Positions 1 through 9,113 of a stretch of 64,000 nucleotides of DNA are shown here, piece after piece. Below the pieces are notes generated by a model. It searched no databases, was not told the DNA's origin, and saw nothing but the letters and a program-made list of their open reading frames with translations. Location: positions 248,001 through 312,000 of the forward strand of contig NZ_FNPI01000003.1 of the NCBI RefSeq assembly GCF_900107275.1, given 5' to 3'. The DNA comes from Evansella caseinilytica. Lineage in GTDB: Bacteria; Bacillota; Bacilli; Bacillales; Salisediminibacteriaceae. The position numbers were made by a program, and so were the translations under genes. How positions within the stretch are numbered: position 1 is the stretch's first letter; each line of letters opens with the position of its first letter.

Positions 1-462
1 GTAATGGCGTTTATTGTCCTCCGCTATATAGACGCCGTCCAAATTTAAATCCCTTACTTGCGCAGCCAGTTCATTGCTCATTTTTCTGCCCTCAGGATTG
101 ATTCGCACGCTACTTTCATTTTTTGTTACTAAATCGTATGCTTTTTTTCCATCCATTCCTAAGACATCAGCAAGCTTTGCGGCTGTTTCTGCCGGGTCGG
201 AAATTTGCCTCGGCACGACAAGCACCGACGGAGCACTGATATTGGTCGCAAGCGGCACCCCGTTGCGGTCAAGAATTTCCCCGCGCTTCGCTTCAAACGG
301 AATGTTCCTGCTCCAGGAGTCCTCCGCTTTCGATGTAATTTCATTCCCCATGACCAACTGGACAAATCCCAGGCGGACAATCATCACCAGAAAGACGACC
401 AGCCCAGCGCTTAACGCAAAAATAAGTCTTTTTCTCACCGTTACGTTAGATACCCGTTTCAT
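1..462 (-). CDS. spoVD: SpoVD, sporulation class B penicillin-binding protein (N-terminal part)
   Basis: Only the first 154 codons are in the window; the gene runs off the left edge. SpoVD is the mother-cell transpeptidase that cross-links spore cortex peptidoglycan. Seen: a short basic N-terminus, one membrane segment at about residues 13-35, then the start of the PBP dimerisation domain with the motif KRGEILDRNG near residues 59-68. The start (KRVSNVTVRKR after Met) and a GGGAGG ribosome site fix the ATG at 462. It follows pbpB in the same orientation, as in B. subtilis, where it is the sporulation-specific paralogue of PbpB. The catalytic serine lies outside the window. Confidence 0.93.
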   Translation of the reverse strand, partial: MKRVSNVTVRKRLIFALSAGLVVFLVMIVRLGFVQLVMGNEITSKAEDSWSRNIPFEAKRGEILDRNGVPLATNISAPSVLVVPRQISDPAETAAKLADVLGMDGKKAYDLVTKNESSVRINPEGRKMSNELAAQVRDLNLDGVYIAEDNKRHY

Positions 463-480
463 CCTGAACCTCCCGTGATT

Positions 481-506
481 ACACTATGGCTTGGTTCAGT
501 CATATG
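481..506 (-). promoter_or_regulatory. Possible sigma-E promoter of spoVD
   Basis: On the minus strand CATATG (501-506) is followed after 12 nt by CATAGTGT (481-488), resembling sigma-E -35 and -10 elements. Spacing is a little short of the usual 14-15. spoVD is sigma-E dependent in B. subtilis, which is the main support. Confidence 0.3.
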
Positions 507-512
507 AAAACG

Positions 513-536
513 GCGGACAAGTTAGAACCTGTCCGC
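513..536 (-). terminator. Weak hairpin between pbpB and spoVD
   Basis: GCGGACA (513-519) pairs with TGTCCGC (530-536), just after the pbpB stop. There is no good T-run on the minus strand, so it is at best a leaky terminator separating vegetative pbpB from sporulation-driven spoVD. Confidence 0.35.
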
Positions 537-542
537 TTTAAA

Positions 543-2732
543 TTAATCCATCAGGATATCTTCATCATTCTCTGCAGCTGCCGATTTTTTTCCGGCATCA
601 GTTCCCGCCGTGTCCGTATTTAAGGTCACGCTTATTTTTGTATCTTCGTCAATGACCGATCCCGGCTCTGGCGACTGGCTTTGAACAAAGCCGCTTCCTT
701 GAATATTAATATCCAATTGCAGCATTTCTTTTAACGCATAAACCTGCCTGAGCGACCAGGATGACAAATCAGGCAAGTGAAACTTCTCTCCGTCCGTTTT
801 CAAGAGAATCCGCTCACCATTGATTGCTTTCGTATTCCCTTGCGGATATTGCTCCTTGATTTGAGAACCGTCTCCAAGAACGATAACTTGATAGCCCTCG
901 TCCTTTAACACTTCAACAGCGTCATCCGTTTTTTGGCCGACAACCTCGCCGACGACCTTTTCTTCTTTATCGGCTATACCGGTTGTTTCGGAAGGAGAAA
1001 TATTCAAGTATTGTAGACTTTGCTGCATGACCGCTTTGAATATCATTGAAACCGGTGTTGAACCGGCTTCCTCTTCCTCTAATTGCGGCCGGTCCACCGC
1101 CACGTAAACAATGACTTCCGGATCTTCAGCTGGCGCCATCCCCAAGAAAGAAAAAATCGAGTTGCCATGTCCCTCCAAGTATCCACCTTCCGGATTGGGT
1201 ATTTGGGCGGTCCCCGTCTTTCCGGCAACATGGTAGCCTTCGATGGCATACGGCCTTCCGGTACCCACCTCCGACGTGACAACCGTTTCTAATAACTCGA
1301 GAACTTCTTCTGCCGTCTCTTCGGAAATCGGTTCTCCTGCCACTTCAGGGTTGTTTTCTATGATGGTTTCCCCGGTATCCGCAGACACAATGCGATCGAC
1401 GATATAAGGCTTCATCATTTTTCCGCCGTTGGCGATCGCCGTTGCCGCTTGTACTTGCTGAATCGGGGTCACCGCCGTTCCTTGACCGAAGGCCGTTGTC
1501 GCCAATTCACTTTTCGACCCTCTGACGATGGAACTGTTCGCTTCATTCGGCAGATCAATGCCGCTAGGCTCACCGAAGCCGAACGCATGAAGGTAATTGT
1601 AGAATCGCTCTTCACCTAATTTTTCCAACGCAAGGATTGTAAAGGCTACATTGGAAGATCGCTGCAAGCCTTCCTCAAAGGTAATTCTTCCCCAACCGCC
1701 GCGAAAATGATCCCGGATCGGCCATTCGTCAACAATATATTCTCCAGATTGATAATCATCGTTTCCGTTAAACACACCTTCCTCAATCGCCGCCGCGAGG
1801 GTAAATATTTTCATTGTGGAACCTGGCTCAAAGCGAGAGGAAATCGTAAAATTCGTATAGTTTGAAATGCTTTCATACTGGTTCGGATTAAAGGTTGGAC
1901 GATTGGACATTCCGAGAATTTCACCCGTTTTGGCATTCGCCACAATCGCCATGATCCTCTCAGGCTGAAACTCTTCTTCCACTTGATTCATTGTTTGCTC
2001 AAGCACCATTTGAATGCGCGTATCCAACGTTAAATAAACATTATCGCCGTTTTTGGCCGGATCAATGATATCTTCCGCACCGACAAGTCGGCGATTCTTA
2101 CCATCTTTTTGATAGGAAATACTGCCGTCTTCTTCCTGCAGGTACTCATTTAAACTGCTTTCCAAGCCCATCCTGGCATTGGACATGTCTTTTTCTGTAT
2201 AGCCTAATATGTGAGAAGCAAACGATTGCTTCGGATAAAACCTTCTCGGATCTTCACGAAAGACGATTCCCGGAAGCTTCAATGCTTCAATTTCTTTCAT
2301 TGTTTCATAGCTTAAATATTTCGCCCGCGGTCCGAATTCGACCTGCACGCGCTCGTTCTCCATACCGGTGACAATATATTCTTCGATTGTTGCCGCATCC
2401 ATCTCAAGAACTTTACTGAGTTCGACAGCAGTGTGTTCAGGATCCTCGACGCGGTTTTTATACTTTTCGTCAAGGATGGCTATGATTGTATAAGAGGGAA
2501 TCTCTTCCGCCAGTACTTCACCGTTTTTATCGAAAATCGTCCCTCGTTTTCCTTCAATTATTTTTTTCTGGGACCACCTTGCCTCCAATAATGTTTGCAA
2601 ATCCTGGCCCTGCACTTCCTTTTCCGCCTGAATATAGACAAACCGGGAAAAGACAACCGATACTCCGATGAAAAACACACACAAAACGACAAGTGCCCGT
2701 ATGATGATTTTTTTACTTTTCTTCTGTTCCAC
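543..2732 (-). CDS. pbpB: PBP2B, class B division transpeptidase
   Basis: Septal peptidoglycan transpeptidase of the divisome, a bitopic membrane protein that works with FtsL, DivIC and FtsW. Length is 729 residues. Seen: membrane segment at about 9-31, dimerisation domain with KRGTIFDKNGE near 62-72, transpeptidase motifs STMK (Ser305), SSN (359-361) and KTGT (Lys505), and a C-terminal region of two PASTA-like repeats (about 600-710) typical of Bacillus PBP2B. The start codon is GTG at 2732 with GGAGG about 10 nt upstream. It lies 42 nt after ftsL and before spoVD, in the usual mraZ-rsmH-ftsL-pbpB order. The C-terminal acidic tail after the second PASTA repeat is variable in the family. Confidence 0.96.
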   Translation of the reverse strand: MEQKKSKKIIIRALVVLCVFFIGVSVVFSRFVYIQAEKEVQGQDLQTLLEARWSQKKIIEGKRGTIFDKNGEVLAEEIPSYTIIAILDEKYKNRVEDPEHTAVELSKVLEMDAATIEEYIVTGMENERVQVEFGPRAKYLSYETMKEIEALKLPGIVFREDPRRFYPKQSFASHILGYTEKDMSNARMGLESSLNEYLQEEDGSISYQKDGKNRRLVGAEDIIDPAKNGDNVYLTLDTRIQMVLEQTMNQVEEEFQPERIMAIVANAKTGEILGMSNRPTFNPNQYESISNYTNFTISSRFEPGSTMKIFTLAAAIEEGVFNGNDDYQSGEYIVDEWPIRDHFRGGWGRITFEEGLQRSSNVAFTILALEKLGEERFYNYLHAFGFGEPSGIDLPNEANSSIVRGSKSELATTAFGQGTAVTPIQQVQAATAIANGGKMMKPYIVDRIVSADTGETIIENNPEVAGEPISEETAEEVLELLETVVTSEVGTGRPYAIEGYHVAGKTGTAQIPNPEGGYLEGHGNSIFSFLGMAPAEDPEVIVYVAVDRPQLEEEEAGSTPVSMIFKAVMQQSLQYLNISPSETTGIADKEEKVVGEVVGQKTDDAVEVLKDEGYQVIVLGDGSQIKEQYPQGNTKAINGERILLKTDGEKFHLPDLSSWSLRQVYALKEMLQLDINIQGSGFVQSQSPEPGSVIDEDTKISVTLNTDTAGTDAGKKSAAAENDEDILMD

Positions 2733-2774
2733 GCAAACGGAGCCTCCTCACGTATGTTTCCTGCTGCTGATTTT

Positions 2775-3137
2775 CTAATCGTTTGAATGGGTGAATTTCA
2801 CGTTCTTATCGTCAAGCACCATGCCCATGGCCTTCGCCTCGGATAAAATGCGTTCCGGGTCGGACAGTTCCGTCACTTGCAGACTTAACGATTCATTGAC
2901 ATTCCTTTGATCTTCAATTTTTTGTTCCTGCTGCTGGATTTGATGGTTCAGCACATATATCGAAGCATAATTGGAGACGACATTGTAAAGGATAAACAGT
3001 AGCGCCACTAAAGCAATGCAGTAGATCAGCTTTTCTCCTTTTGTTATTCCACCTTTAAAAACCCGCTGTTTTTTCGATTGTTTTTCTTTGACAGGGTATG
3101 TATGGGTTTCCGCCTGTCTTTGTACAAGTGGACTCAT
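2775..3137 (-). CDS. ftsL: Cell division protein FtsL
   Basis: Small bitopic divisome protein that bridges PBP2B and DivIC. The 120-residue product has a basic cytoplasmic head (about 1-36), one membrane segment (about 37-57) and an extracytoplasmic coiled coil (about 64-95), the family architecture. ATG at 3137 has an AGGAGG ribosome site. Identity rests on this topology and its position between rsmH and pbpB; FtsL sequences themselves are poorly conserved. The 196-nt gap to rsmH holds an interspersed repeat. Confidence 0.9.
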   Translation of the reverse strand: MSPLVQRQAETHTYPVKEKQSKKQRVFKGGITKGEKLIYCIALVALLFILYNVVSNYASIYVLNHQIQQQEQKIEDQRNVNESLSLQVTELSDPERILSEAKAMGMVLDDKNVKFTHSND

Positions 3138-3158
3138 GTTCGTTCCTCCTTATAAGAA

Positions 3159-3311
3159 AAGCGGAAGCGCTTTGCCCATCGACGTAAAAACTGGACTGAC
3201 CCGAGTGAGATAAAGGAGAGTCGAAAGATCAGAATCTTTCTTTCTCGACTTATCGTAGACGAGGGGAGGGAAGTTTTCTTGTCGATAAGCGCTGCAGCTA
3301 GACAGCTTTCC
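3159..3311. repeat. GCGGAAGCGC-type interspersed repeat
   Basis: About 150 bp starting GCGGAAGCGCTTTGCCCATC and ending with ATAAGCGCTGCAGCTAGACA. It contains an internal hairpin (GTCGAAAGAT near 3219 pairing imperfectly with a partner near 3239-3251). I recognise this layout from intergenic repeats common in Bacillaceae; it is the only copy in the window. It separates ftsL from rsmH. Confidence 0.6.
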
Positions 3312-3333
3312 ATTTTTTTAATATAAGACTTTC

Positions 3334-4266
3334 TTATTTCTTTTCTGCAATCCGCAATTTGGCTGATTCCGCCCGCGGATTGTTTTCCAATTCCAGAGCT
3401 CCGGCAACAATCGGCTTGCGATTGACCAGAGCAAGCTCGGGTTCAAACGATTCGGGCATCACCGGCAACCCTTTTGGAAGATCCGGCGGTGTGCTCCGCT
3501 GTTTAAACACACTTTTACAAATCCTGTCCTCCAGGGAATGGAAGGTGATCACCGCAATCCGCCCGCCGGATGCCGTTATTTCAATCGCATCCTTCAGCGC
3601 CTGCTCGAATACGTTCAATTCGTCATTTACAGCAATTCGTATTGCCTGAAACGTTCGTTTCGCCGGATGACCGCCTTTTCTGCGAGCCGGCGCGGGAATC
3701 GCCGCTTTGATCAATTCCACGAGCTCAAATGTTGTTTTAACCGGCTGGCTCTCCCTTGCCTTTTCTATTTTTCGGGCAATTTGCTTTGCAAATCGTTCTT
3801 CCCCGTATCGTGAGATGATTTTTACAATATCCTCAAACGCCCAATGATTCACCACTTCGTAGGCTGTCAGTTCTTGCCCGCGATCCATGCGCATATCCAG
3901 CGGCGCGTTAAAACGATAGCTGAAGCCGCGCTCCGGCTCATCAAACTGCGGTGAAGATACACCTAAGTCAAAAACAAAGCCGTTCACCTGCTCAATACCG
4001 AGCTTTGTCAGCTCCGCTTGTAAATATTTAAAATTGCTATGAACAAATATCGCTTTTGCTTCATAGGCTGCCAGCCGTTTTTTTGCATGAGCCAAAGCTG
4101 TTTCATCTTGATCAAAAGCAACAAGCTTTCCTTTCTCACTCAGGCGGGAGAGAATCCGTTCGCTGTGTCCGCCGCCGCCAAGTGTGCAGTCGACATACAC
4201 ACCTTCAGGATCAATATTCAGTCCGTTTACCGTTTCTTCTTTCAAAACTGTTTCATGTTCAAACAA
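3334..4266 (-). CDS. rsmH: 16S rRNA m4C1402 methyltransferase RsmH
   Basis: SAM-dependent N4-methylation of C1402 in 16S rRNA. Seen: SAM-binding CTLGGGGHS near residues 27-35, the [11 protein letters not shown] motif, [20 protein letters not shown] and ITFHSLEDR, all hallmarks of the MraW/RsmH family. I place the start at the TTG at 4266 (310 residues): AAAGGAGG lies 9 nt upstream and the product then begins LFEHETVL, aligning with the family start. A longer reading from 4299 adds 11 residues but has no ribosome site. It lies 107 nt downstream of mraZ in the same operon. Confidence 0.95.
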   Translation of the reverse strand: MFEHETVLKEETVNGLNIDPEGVYVDCTLGGGGHSERILSRLSEKGKLVAFDQDETALAHAKKRLAAYEAKAIFVHSNFKYLQAELTKLGIEQVNGFVFDLGVSSPQFDEPERGFSYRFNAPLDMRMDRGQELTAYEVVNHWAFEDIVKIISRYGEERFAKQIARKIEKARESQPVKTTFELVELIKAAIPAPARRKGGHPAKRTFQAIRIAVNDELNVFEQALKDAIEITASGGRIAVITFHSLEDRICKSVFKQRSTPPDLPKGLPVMPESFEPELALVNRKPIVAGALELENNPRAESAKLRIAEKK

Positions 4267-4373
4267 AGATGCCGTCCTCCTTTTCGAAAGAAACTTCACG
4301 TGGTTGTTTAATGAAGATCGCTTTTTCTCTTTCGGAACTCGCTGTTAGGGTGAAAGTACGTATGTTATCAAGT

Positions 4374-4805
4374 TTACAAATCAAAATCAACAATGCCTTC
4401 AGCGATTTCTGCGAAGGACTCTTCTGATTCTGCAAAATAGTCTTCCCATATCTCCTTGCTCCAAATCTCCACCCGATTGGACACGCCGATGACAACACAT
4501 TCTTTTTCCAACTGCGCATAGCTGCGAAGCGTCGGTGCAAGGTTCACTCTTCCTTGCTTGTCCAGTTCACATTCCGTTGCCCCGGAAAAGAAGAAACGCG
4601 TAAACGCCCGGGCATCCTTTTTGGTAAACGGCAAGGATTTGAGCTTTTGTTCTAATTGTCTCCATTCTTGTTCGGGATAAACAAATAAACATTTATCCAT
4701 CCCACGCGTGACGACGAAGGCGGGTCCAAGTTCTTCACGAAATTTGGCAGGAATGATCATCCGTCCTTTTTCATCAACGGTATGATGATATTCTCCCATG
4801 AACAT
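4374..4805 (-). CDS. mraZ: Transcriptional regulator MraZ
   Basis: AbrB-like DNA-binding protein that autoregulates the dcw cluster. At 143 residues it has the usual length when started at the ATG at 4805 ([14 protein letters not shown] after Met). Two repeated MraZ halves are visible, with [14 protein letters not shown] near residues 11-24 and [10 protein letters not shown] near 81-90. First gene of the mraZ-rsmH-ftsL-pbpB-spoVD run; its own operator-like boxes lie directly upstream. Confidence 0.96.
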   Translation of the reverse strand: MFMGEYHHTVDEKGRMIIPAKFREELGPAFVVTRGMDKCLFVYPEQEWRQLEQKLKSLPFTKKDARAFTRFFFSGATECELDKQGRVNLAPTLRSYAQLEKECVVIGVSNRVEIWSKEIWEDYFAESEESFAEIAEGIVDFDL

Positions 4806-4819
4806 GGACTCCACCCCTT

Positions 4820-4870
4820 CCCCCACTTTATAACACTAATTTACCACATCCCCCCACTTTTCACCACTTT
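4820..4870 (-). promoter_or_regulatory. Tandem MraZ boxes upstream of mraZ
   Basis: Reading the minus strand, three abutting 10-mers AAAGTGGTGA, AAAGTGGGGG and GATGTGGTAA occupy 4870-4841. A fourth, AAAGTGGGGG, lies at 4829-4820 after an 11-nt gap. Tandem GTGG-type repeats at 10-bp spacing are the known form of MraZ operators. No convincing sigma-A promoter could be assigned beside them. Confidence 0.75.
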
Positions 4871-4896
4871 CATTTTTAAAAAATTTCAAACTCAAT

Positions 4897-4947
4897 AAAA
4901 AAGACCGATGCGAAAGGGAGTCTATCCCATTCACATCAGTCTTTTTT
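4897..4947 (-). terminator. Terminator after bshC (possibly bidirectional)
   Basis: A long hairpin with arms AAAAAAGACTGATG and CATCGGTCTTTTTT on the minus strand, inner pairing GGGA/TCCC, and A/T tracts on both sides. It isolates mraZ from upstream bshC transcription. Confidence 0.8.
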
Positions 4948-4972
4948 CAAGTGAACATACATTTATTGAACC

Positions 4973-5011
4973 TGTTCAAAAAGATAAAAAACGTTCTTTT
5001 TGAACATACAC
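4973..5011. repeat. Family A terminal hairpin fragment at the bshC stop
   Basis: TGTTCAAAAAGA (4973-4984) pairs with TCTTTTTGAACA (4995-5006) and is followed by TACAC, the right end of family A. Its last C (5011) is the first base of the complement of the bshC TAG stop codon. Confidence 0.7.
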
Positions 5012-6639
5012 TATAAATAAACATACAGGTGATCTCCGGCAGCTGTTTCTTCATCCTCCAGCCTTCTTGCCACACGCCTGACGAGATCATCACCATACTC
5101 GTTTAATAACGGAACGATGTTCAATTGCCTCTCCTGCAGCATGCCGTTCGGTCTCAATTCGGTTTCCACTTCATCAAACCTGCGAATATCGGCGGCTTTT
5201 TCTTTTTCTGCCACCCGCTCGATCCGTTGCTGATATTGCGTAAGCCCCTTTACAACCAATGCTTCGTATCGACGGTGCGCAGTGGCGGCTTCCTGGCCGC
5301 GGTGGTGGAAAGTGGAGGACAATTCCGCTAAAGCATCCGCCATTTTTCCCGCCGCTTTCCGGAAAGCAGCTTCCGCCTCCATCCCCCCGCGCTGTTCAAG
5401 CCATGCCTGTTTCCTTTCCTTCAGGCCTTCTTTCGCTACGGTATCCGGATGAACAGCAAGCCACTTCAGGTGCTTTTCCGCTCGCCGGGAAATGAAGGTA
5501 AGGTGAAGCCGCGGCAGGACAAGGGGCATTTTTATTCCGAATGTATGAAACACTCCCTTTAACGTTCCCCAGTATTTCAACTCCCCCGGCCCTGCAATGA
5601 AGGATATTACCGGAAACAGCAAGTCCTGCATCACCGGACGGGTAACAACATTATTGCTCAGCACCGGCTTGTTCTCTTCTAGCAACTGCAACAGGCTGGA
5701 TAAGCTCCGCTCCGCACTCCTCTGCTTTTCGGCAAACATCTCTCCTTTTTTTTCCAACAGGTAGCGCTGCCCCTGCTCGTGGAAAAATAAATGTGCATTT
5801 TTCTCATCGATGTCGATTGGCTCCCCGTAGCCTTCAAGACGGAACTCCCTCGCCGTTTCCACAAAAGCTTGGCGAAGCTCATCGTTTTTTTGCAGCATTT
5901 TGCGGAAGTACGGCCGCTCCAGTTGACGAATGTTCGGGTCTGCCGCATCCATCAGCACAAGACCCGTCCCCTCAAAGAGGCGGTGGAGCAGTCTGGCAAA
6001 CCATTCCACATATGTACAATCGGTTGAAACATCTTCCATTAGTGAACGGTACAGCTTTGTTGTATGCTCCGTTTCCTGCAATAAGCGAAAGCCTTCCTTT
6101 ACTAATTCCGCCGCCGTCCCGGAAGTGATGATCCGTTCGCTGGCAGGCTGCTTTATGTCGTTCCGCTCCGCCAACCGGATTTTTTTCACCTGGCCCTGAT
6201 AATGAAAAAATGTATGGTTCACTTCATCAATGTCGTGGTCCTCTCCGGCAATCCAAAATATCGGGACAACCGGCACCTGCAACTGCTCCTCCAGTTTTTT
6301 CGCTTCGATTAATATCGACAGCACTTTATTTACGGTATACATCGGCCCCGACAGCAGTCCTGCCTGCTGTCCCCCGATAACCACCACCGACTCCGGATTC
6401 CTCAACCTGTTTATCTGAAAAAAAGTGTCATCCGACTTTGTCAATTGCTCATTAAATCTTTCCAAAGCTTCCACTAATTGATCTCGCTGATAGCTTCGCT
6501 GAGCGATTTCCCCGTATCTCGCAGCCGCTCCATCCTTGTCAATGGAATAATCGTAAAACTTCATCACCCGCTCCTGCTGACGGAGGTAATTATCCAAAAA
6601 TGTTTCCGGTTCTACGATATTCTTACAAACGATCTTCAT
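5011..6639 (-). CDS. bshC: Bacillithiol biosynthesis cysteine ligase BshC
   Basis: Adds cysteine to glucosaminyl-malate in the last step of bacillithiol synthesis (cytosol). The 542-residue product matches the family length. Family-like stretches seen are VVIGGQQAGLLSGPMYTVNK, VPIFWIAGEDHDIDEVNH and the C-terminal coiled coil before RPNGMLQERQLN. I start at the ATG at 6639, which has GAGAGG about 10 nt upstream; a longer GTG reading (6657) would overlap that site. The TAG stop is formed at the junction with a family A repeat end. Neighbours panE and mraZ match the B. subtilis yllA position. Confidence 0.95.
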   Translation of the reverse strand: MKIVCKNIVEPETFLDNYLRQQERVMKFYDYSIDKDGAAARYGEIAQRSYQRDQLVEALERFNEQLTKSDDTFFQINRLRNPESVVVIGGQQAGLLSGPMYTVNKVLSILIEAKKLEEQLQVPVVPIFWIAGEDHDIDEVNHTFFHYQGQVKKIRLAERNDIKQPASERIITSGTAAELVKEGFRLLQETEHTTKLYRSLMEDVSTDCTYVEWFARLLHRLFEGTGLVLMDAADPNIRQLERPYFRKMLQKNDELRQAFVETAREFRLEGYGEPIDIDEKNAHLFFHEQGQRYLLEKKGEMFAEKQRSAERSLSSLLQLLEENKPVLSNNVVTRPVMQDLLFPVISFIAGPGELKYWGTLKGVFHTFGIKMPLVLPRLHLTFISRRAEKHLKWLAVHPDTVAKEGLKERKQAWLEQRGGMEAEAAFRKAAGKMADALAELSSTFHHRGQEAATAHRRYEALVVKGLTQYQQRIERVAEKEKAADIRRFDEVETELRPNGMLQERQLNIVPLLNEYGDDLVRRVARRLEDEETAAGDHLYVYL

Positions 6640-6774
6640 ATGTATACAACCTCTCACCTCAACTTAGTGAAAACAACAAAACAATATAAGTGCTGTTCAA
6701 AAAGGACCTTTACACAATAAATTCCGTCTTATTATATCAAACAATCCGTTCTCAACCAAAAAACTTGCTTTTAA

Positions 6775-6919
6775 GTGGTTGTTCAAAAAGATCGGTTTTT
6801 ATCTTTTTGAACAAATACGAAGCAACGAGTGGAGCCGATGCATTCTTTTAAATCCGGCTACGAGTGGGGTTCTCGTAGTCGGTGCATCGAGCGGAGCCAT
6901 TGCCTTTTTGAACATGCTC
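6775..6919 (-). mobile_element. MITE-like family A copy, flanked by TTTAA
   Basis: A 145-bp non-coding element in minus orientation, with termini GTGGTTGTTCAAAAAG and CTTTTTGAACATGCTC. Identical TTTAA duplicates lie at 6770-6774 and 6920-6924. It contains the hairpin TGTTCAAAAAGAT...ATCTTTTTGAACA and the internal GCCGATGCATTCTTTT block shared by other copies. Confidence 0.75.
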
Positions 6920-6965
6920 TTTAATCGGTATTTATTATGTACTCCTTTGCGAACAATCGCTTTCA

Positions 6966-7370
6966 CTAGCCGGCAGCAAGCACCATTATATTGGTGATCA
7001 TTCCGTAGAATATCAATATAAAATAAAGGAGAAAGTAAACAAAAAACTGAAACCGCCATACCCCTTTAAGCACTTTTCGGATATGTATGTCCTCGTATAA
7101 ATACCAATGCAGTAAAGTAAAGGCTGCTGCAGTAAAGAGAAAAAATAACGTGAGCAGCCAGAAGCTGTTGAAATCCCAAAGTTCCAATACAATAAAATAT
7201 ACTGCTGTCATAAAAAGAAGCGTTGTACAGTCGGCTGCAAGTTTGACGGCAAAGAGCTTCCTGTGCGTTATTTTCACCGCGATGAGGTACACAATATACA
7301 ACCCTAGCAGCGGAACGGTTATCAGCGTTGCGGCAGTGATCGTCGTTATATTAACTACAAATTCATCCAT
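6966..7370 (-). CDS. DUF3397 family membrane protein
   Basis: A 134-residue, very hydrophobic protein with four predicted membrane helices (about 12-32, 42-63, 68-88, 104-126) and short loops. It resembles the DUF3397 family, found next to panE/bshC in many Bacillaceae. The start overlaps the end of the panE-like gene by 8 nt, so the two are probably co-translated. Function unknown. The 325-nt gap to bshC holds one family A element and nothing else I can identify. Confidence 0.75.
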   Translation of the reverse strand: MDEFVVNITTITAATLITVPLLGLYIVYLIAVKITHRKLFAVKLAADCTTLLFMTAVYFIVLELWDFNSFWLLTLFFLFTAAAFTLLHWYLYEDIHIRKVLKGVWRFQFFVYFLLYFILIFYGMITNIMVLAAG

Positions 7371-8271
7371 TCTCCCCTCTCCTCTCTAGGCCGGCAATGG
7401 ACCGGTGAACAAAGGCAGTCAACGGCATGTCCACCCCGTTTTTCGCTCCTTGTTTTAACAAATAACCGGTGATTGCATCCACCTCAGTTTCCTTTCCGCG
7501 CTTTATATCTTGAAGCATGGAGGATTCGTTTCCAGCCGTCGCTTCCATCACTCGCACAACTTGTTCCCATTCATCGCGGCCGAGGTCAAGCGCCGCTGCT
7601 CCTTCCAGAAATAATTGATAGGCATTTTCCCGCCATGATTCCCGCTTCAGCAATTCCCCGTTACGCTCTCCATACAATGCCGTCAACGGATTGACAACCA
7701 GATTGGTCAGCAGCTTCCGTTTCAGCAGTCGTTCTAAATCATCGGCTTCACGGACCGGAAATTGCGAATCCTCCGAGAGCAAACGGCAGATCAGGTCACT
7801 TCGGCTTCCCAGCGCTCCGACGGTCAGCGCTCCCTGCCCTCTATGAAGCACAACATTACCGTCCACTTTCATTGCACCGTGCGTAATAACGCCGCCCAAA
7901 ATCGCCGATGCTCTGAAATACTTCTTCGCTTCCTCCAAATGTCCTATTCCATTTTGAACAAACAACATATCCGGCAGCTTTGCGCAATGCCGCCATTCCT
8001 TAAAAAAAGCAGGCAGCATCGTCTGCTTTAAGGCAACAACCCAAAGGTCATGCTTCAAATATTCATGCTTTTCAAAGAAAGCAGCTGCCTTAACTAGCCG
8101 CACACCTTCTTCCTGTCCTTCTTTCATCAAGCAAACACCGTTCTTCCGCAGCAAATCCCTTTGCTGCGCCGTCCTCGTGACAACGGTAACATCATGCTCT
8201 CTGCCCAAATAAAACGCCGCCAGCAGCCCGACGGCCCCACCCCCAATGATCGCCAGTTTCACCGCGCCCAC
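7363..8271 (-). CDS. panE: 2-dehydropantoate 2-reductase family protein (PanE/YlbQ type)
   Basis: NADPH-dependent ketopantoate reductase fold. It could supply pantoate for coenzyme A synthesis. Seen: Rossmann motif IIGGGAVG near residues 8-15, the QNGIGH segment, LLTNLVVNPLTAL and KRGKETEVDAITGY near the C-terminus, all typical of ApbA/PanE. GTG at 8271 gives 302 residues; a GTG three codons later (8262) has better spacing from the G-rich ribosome site. It could instead reduce another 2-keto acid, since PanE-like paralogues are common. Position equals ylbQ. Confidence 0.85.
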   Translation of the reverse strand: MGAVKLAIIGGGAVGLLAAFYLGREHDVTVVTRTAQQRDLLRKNGVCLMKEGQEEGVRLVKAAAFFEKHEYLKHDLWVVALKQTMLPAFFKEWRHCAKLPDMLFVQNGIGHLEEAKKYFRASAILGGVITHGAMKVDGNVVLHRGQGALTVGALGSRSDLICRLLSEDSQFPVREADDLERLLKRKLLTNLVVNPLTALYGERNGELLKRESWRENAYQLFLEGAAALDLGRDEWEQVVRVMEATAGNESSMLQDIKRGKETEVDAITGYLLKQGAKNGVDMPLTAFVHRSIAGLERRGENG

Positions 8272-8444
8272 CCCCCATTCGACAAACCTCGTTGCAATTA
8301 TTTTAGCATATTCAAAGAAAGGAAAAGTAATTATCAGAGAAGATTTCTTTTCTTTTTCGCCTTTTTTTAATTATAATAATAAATAGAATATTTGGAACAC
8401 ATTATCCAGAGGACAATTCCGATTCGTTCCGGGAGGGGATCATA

Positions 8445-8924
8445 ATGGAAAAGCACGAGGTTGTTCGATTACTGATTAATTTCAAGACAATCGAAGAGTT
8501 TGAAAACTTCAGAGAGTTCGGTCTGCAGGAATTATCGATGAAAGAAGATCTGGAAGCCAATATTATTGAAGACAACAGCGAATCACCTTTTTACGGCGTC
8601 TATTTTGGCAACAAGCTCGTAGGCAGAATGAGCTTGTATAAAATCGATAAAAAATTCGACCGATATTTCGAACCGCCACACGACTATTACGAGCTTTGGA
8701 AGCTGGAGGTTTTGCCTGGTTATCAAGGTAAAGGCATCGGGAAAAGTTTAGTAGACTTCGCCAAAAACCTCGGCCTTCCGGTAAAAACGAACGCCCGCCA
8801 GCGCTCAGACGATTTTTGGAAAAGGATGGGCTTTGAACCGCTCACATACCAAAAAGAACGGGACCGCGGCGAAAGCCCTTTCGTCTGGTTCCCGGAAGGA
8901 GTATCCGAACAAATAGAGTCGTAA
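8445..8924 (+). CDS. ylbP: GNAT N-acetyltransferase YlbP
   Basis: A 159-residue GNAT-fold protein. Seen: LWKLEVLPGYQGKGIGKSLV (about 85-104) with the acetyl-CoA loop QGKGIGK, and FWKRMGFEPL near the C-terminus. The product matches the YlbP family along its length (start EVVRLLINFKTIEEF). Substrate unknown. Ribosome site GGGAGGGG before ATG 8445. It is transcribed opposite to its neighbours and ends at a strong hairpin. Confidence 0.9.
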   Translation: MEKHEVVRLLINFKTIEEFENFREFGLQELSMKEDLEANIIEDNSESPFYGVYFGNKLVGRMSLYKIDKKFDRYFEPPHDYYELWKLEVLPGYQGKGIGKSLVDFAKNLGLPVKTNARQRSDDFWKRMGFEPLTYQKERDRGESPFVWFPEGVSEQIES

Positions 8925-8996
8925 AACCGCTCTCCAAATACCTGCGGCACACGGCAAAAGGCTATCTCAGGCCGATAACTCCGTCGTTCGCTACCC

Positions 8997-9034
8997 GCCT
9001 TGAGAAGAGAAGCCCGCTCATCTCAAGGCTTTTT
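8997..9034 (+). terminator. Terminator after ylbP
   Basis: GCCTTGAGA (8997-9005) pairs with TCTCAAGGC (9021-9029), followed by TTTTT. Confidence 0.85.
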
Positions 9035-9113
9035 AAAGTATTAGCGGCTCCGCTCATTGCTTCGGAGTTGTTCTCAAAATGTCAAGAACATACCTTTCGA
9101 GACAACCCATTTC

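Noticed and set aside
74-478. Plus-strand frame over the left edge
   Set aside because: It is antisense to spoVD, whose sequence and ribosome site are clear.
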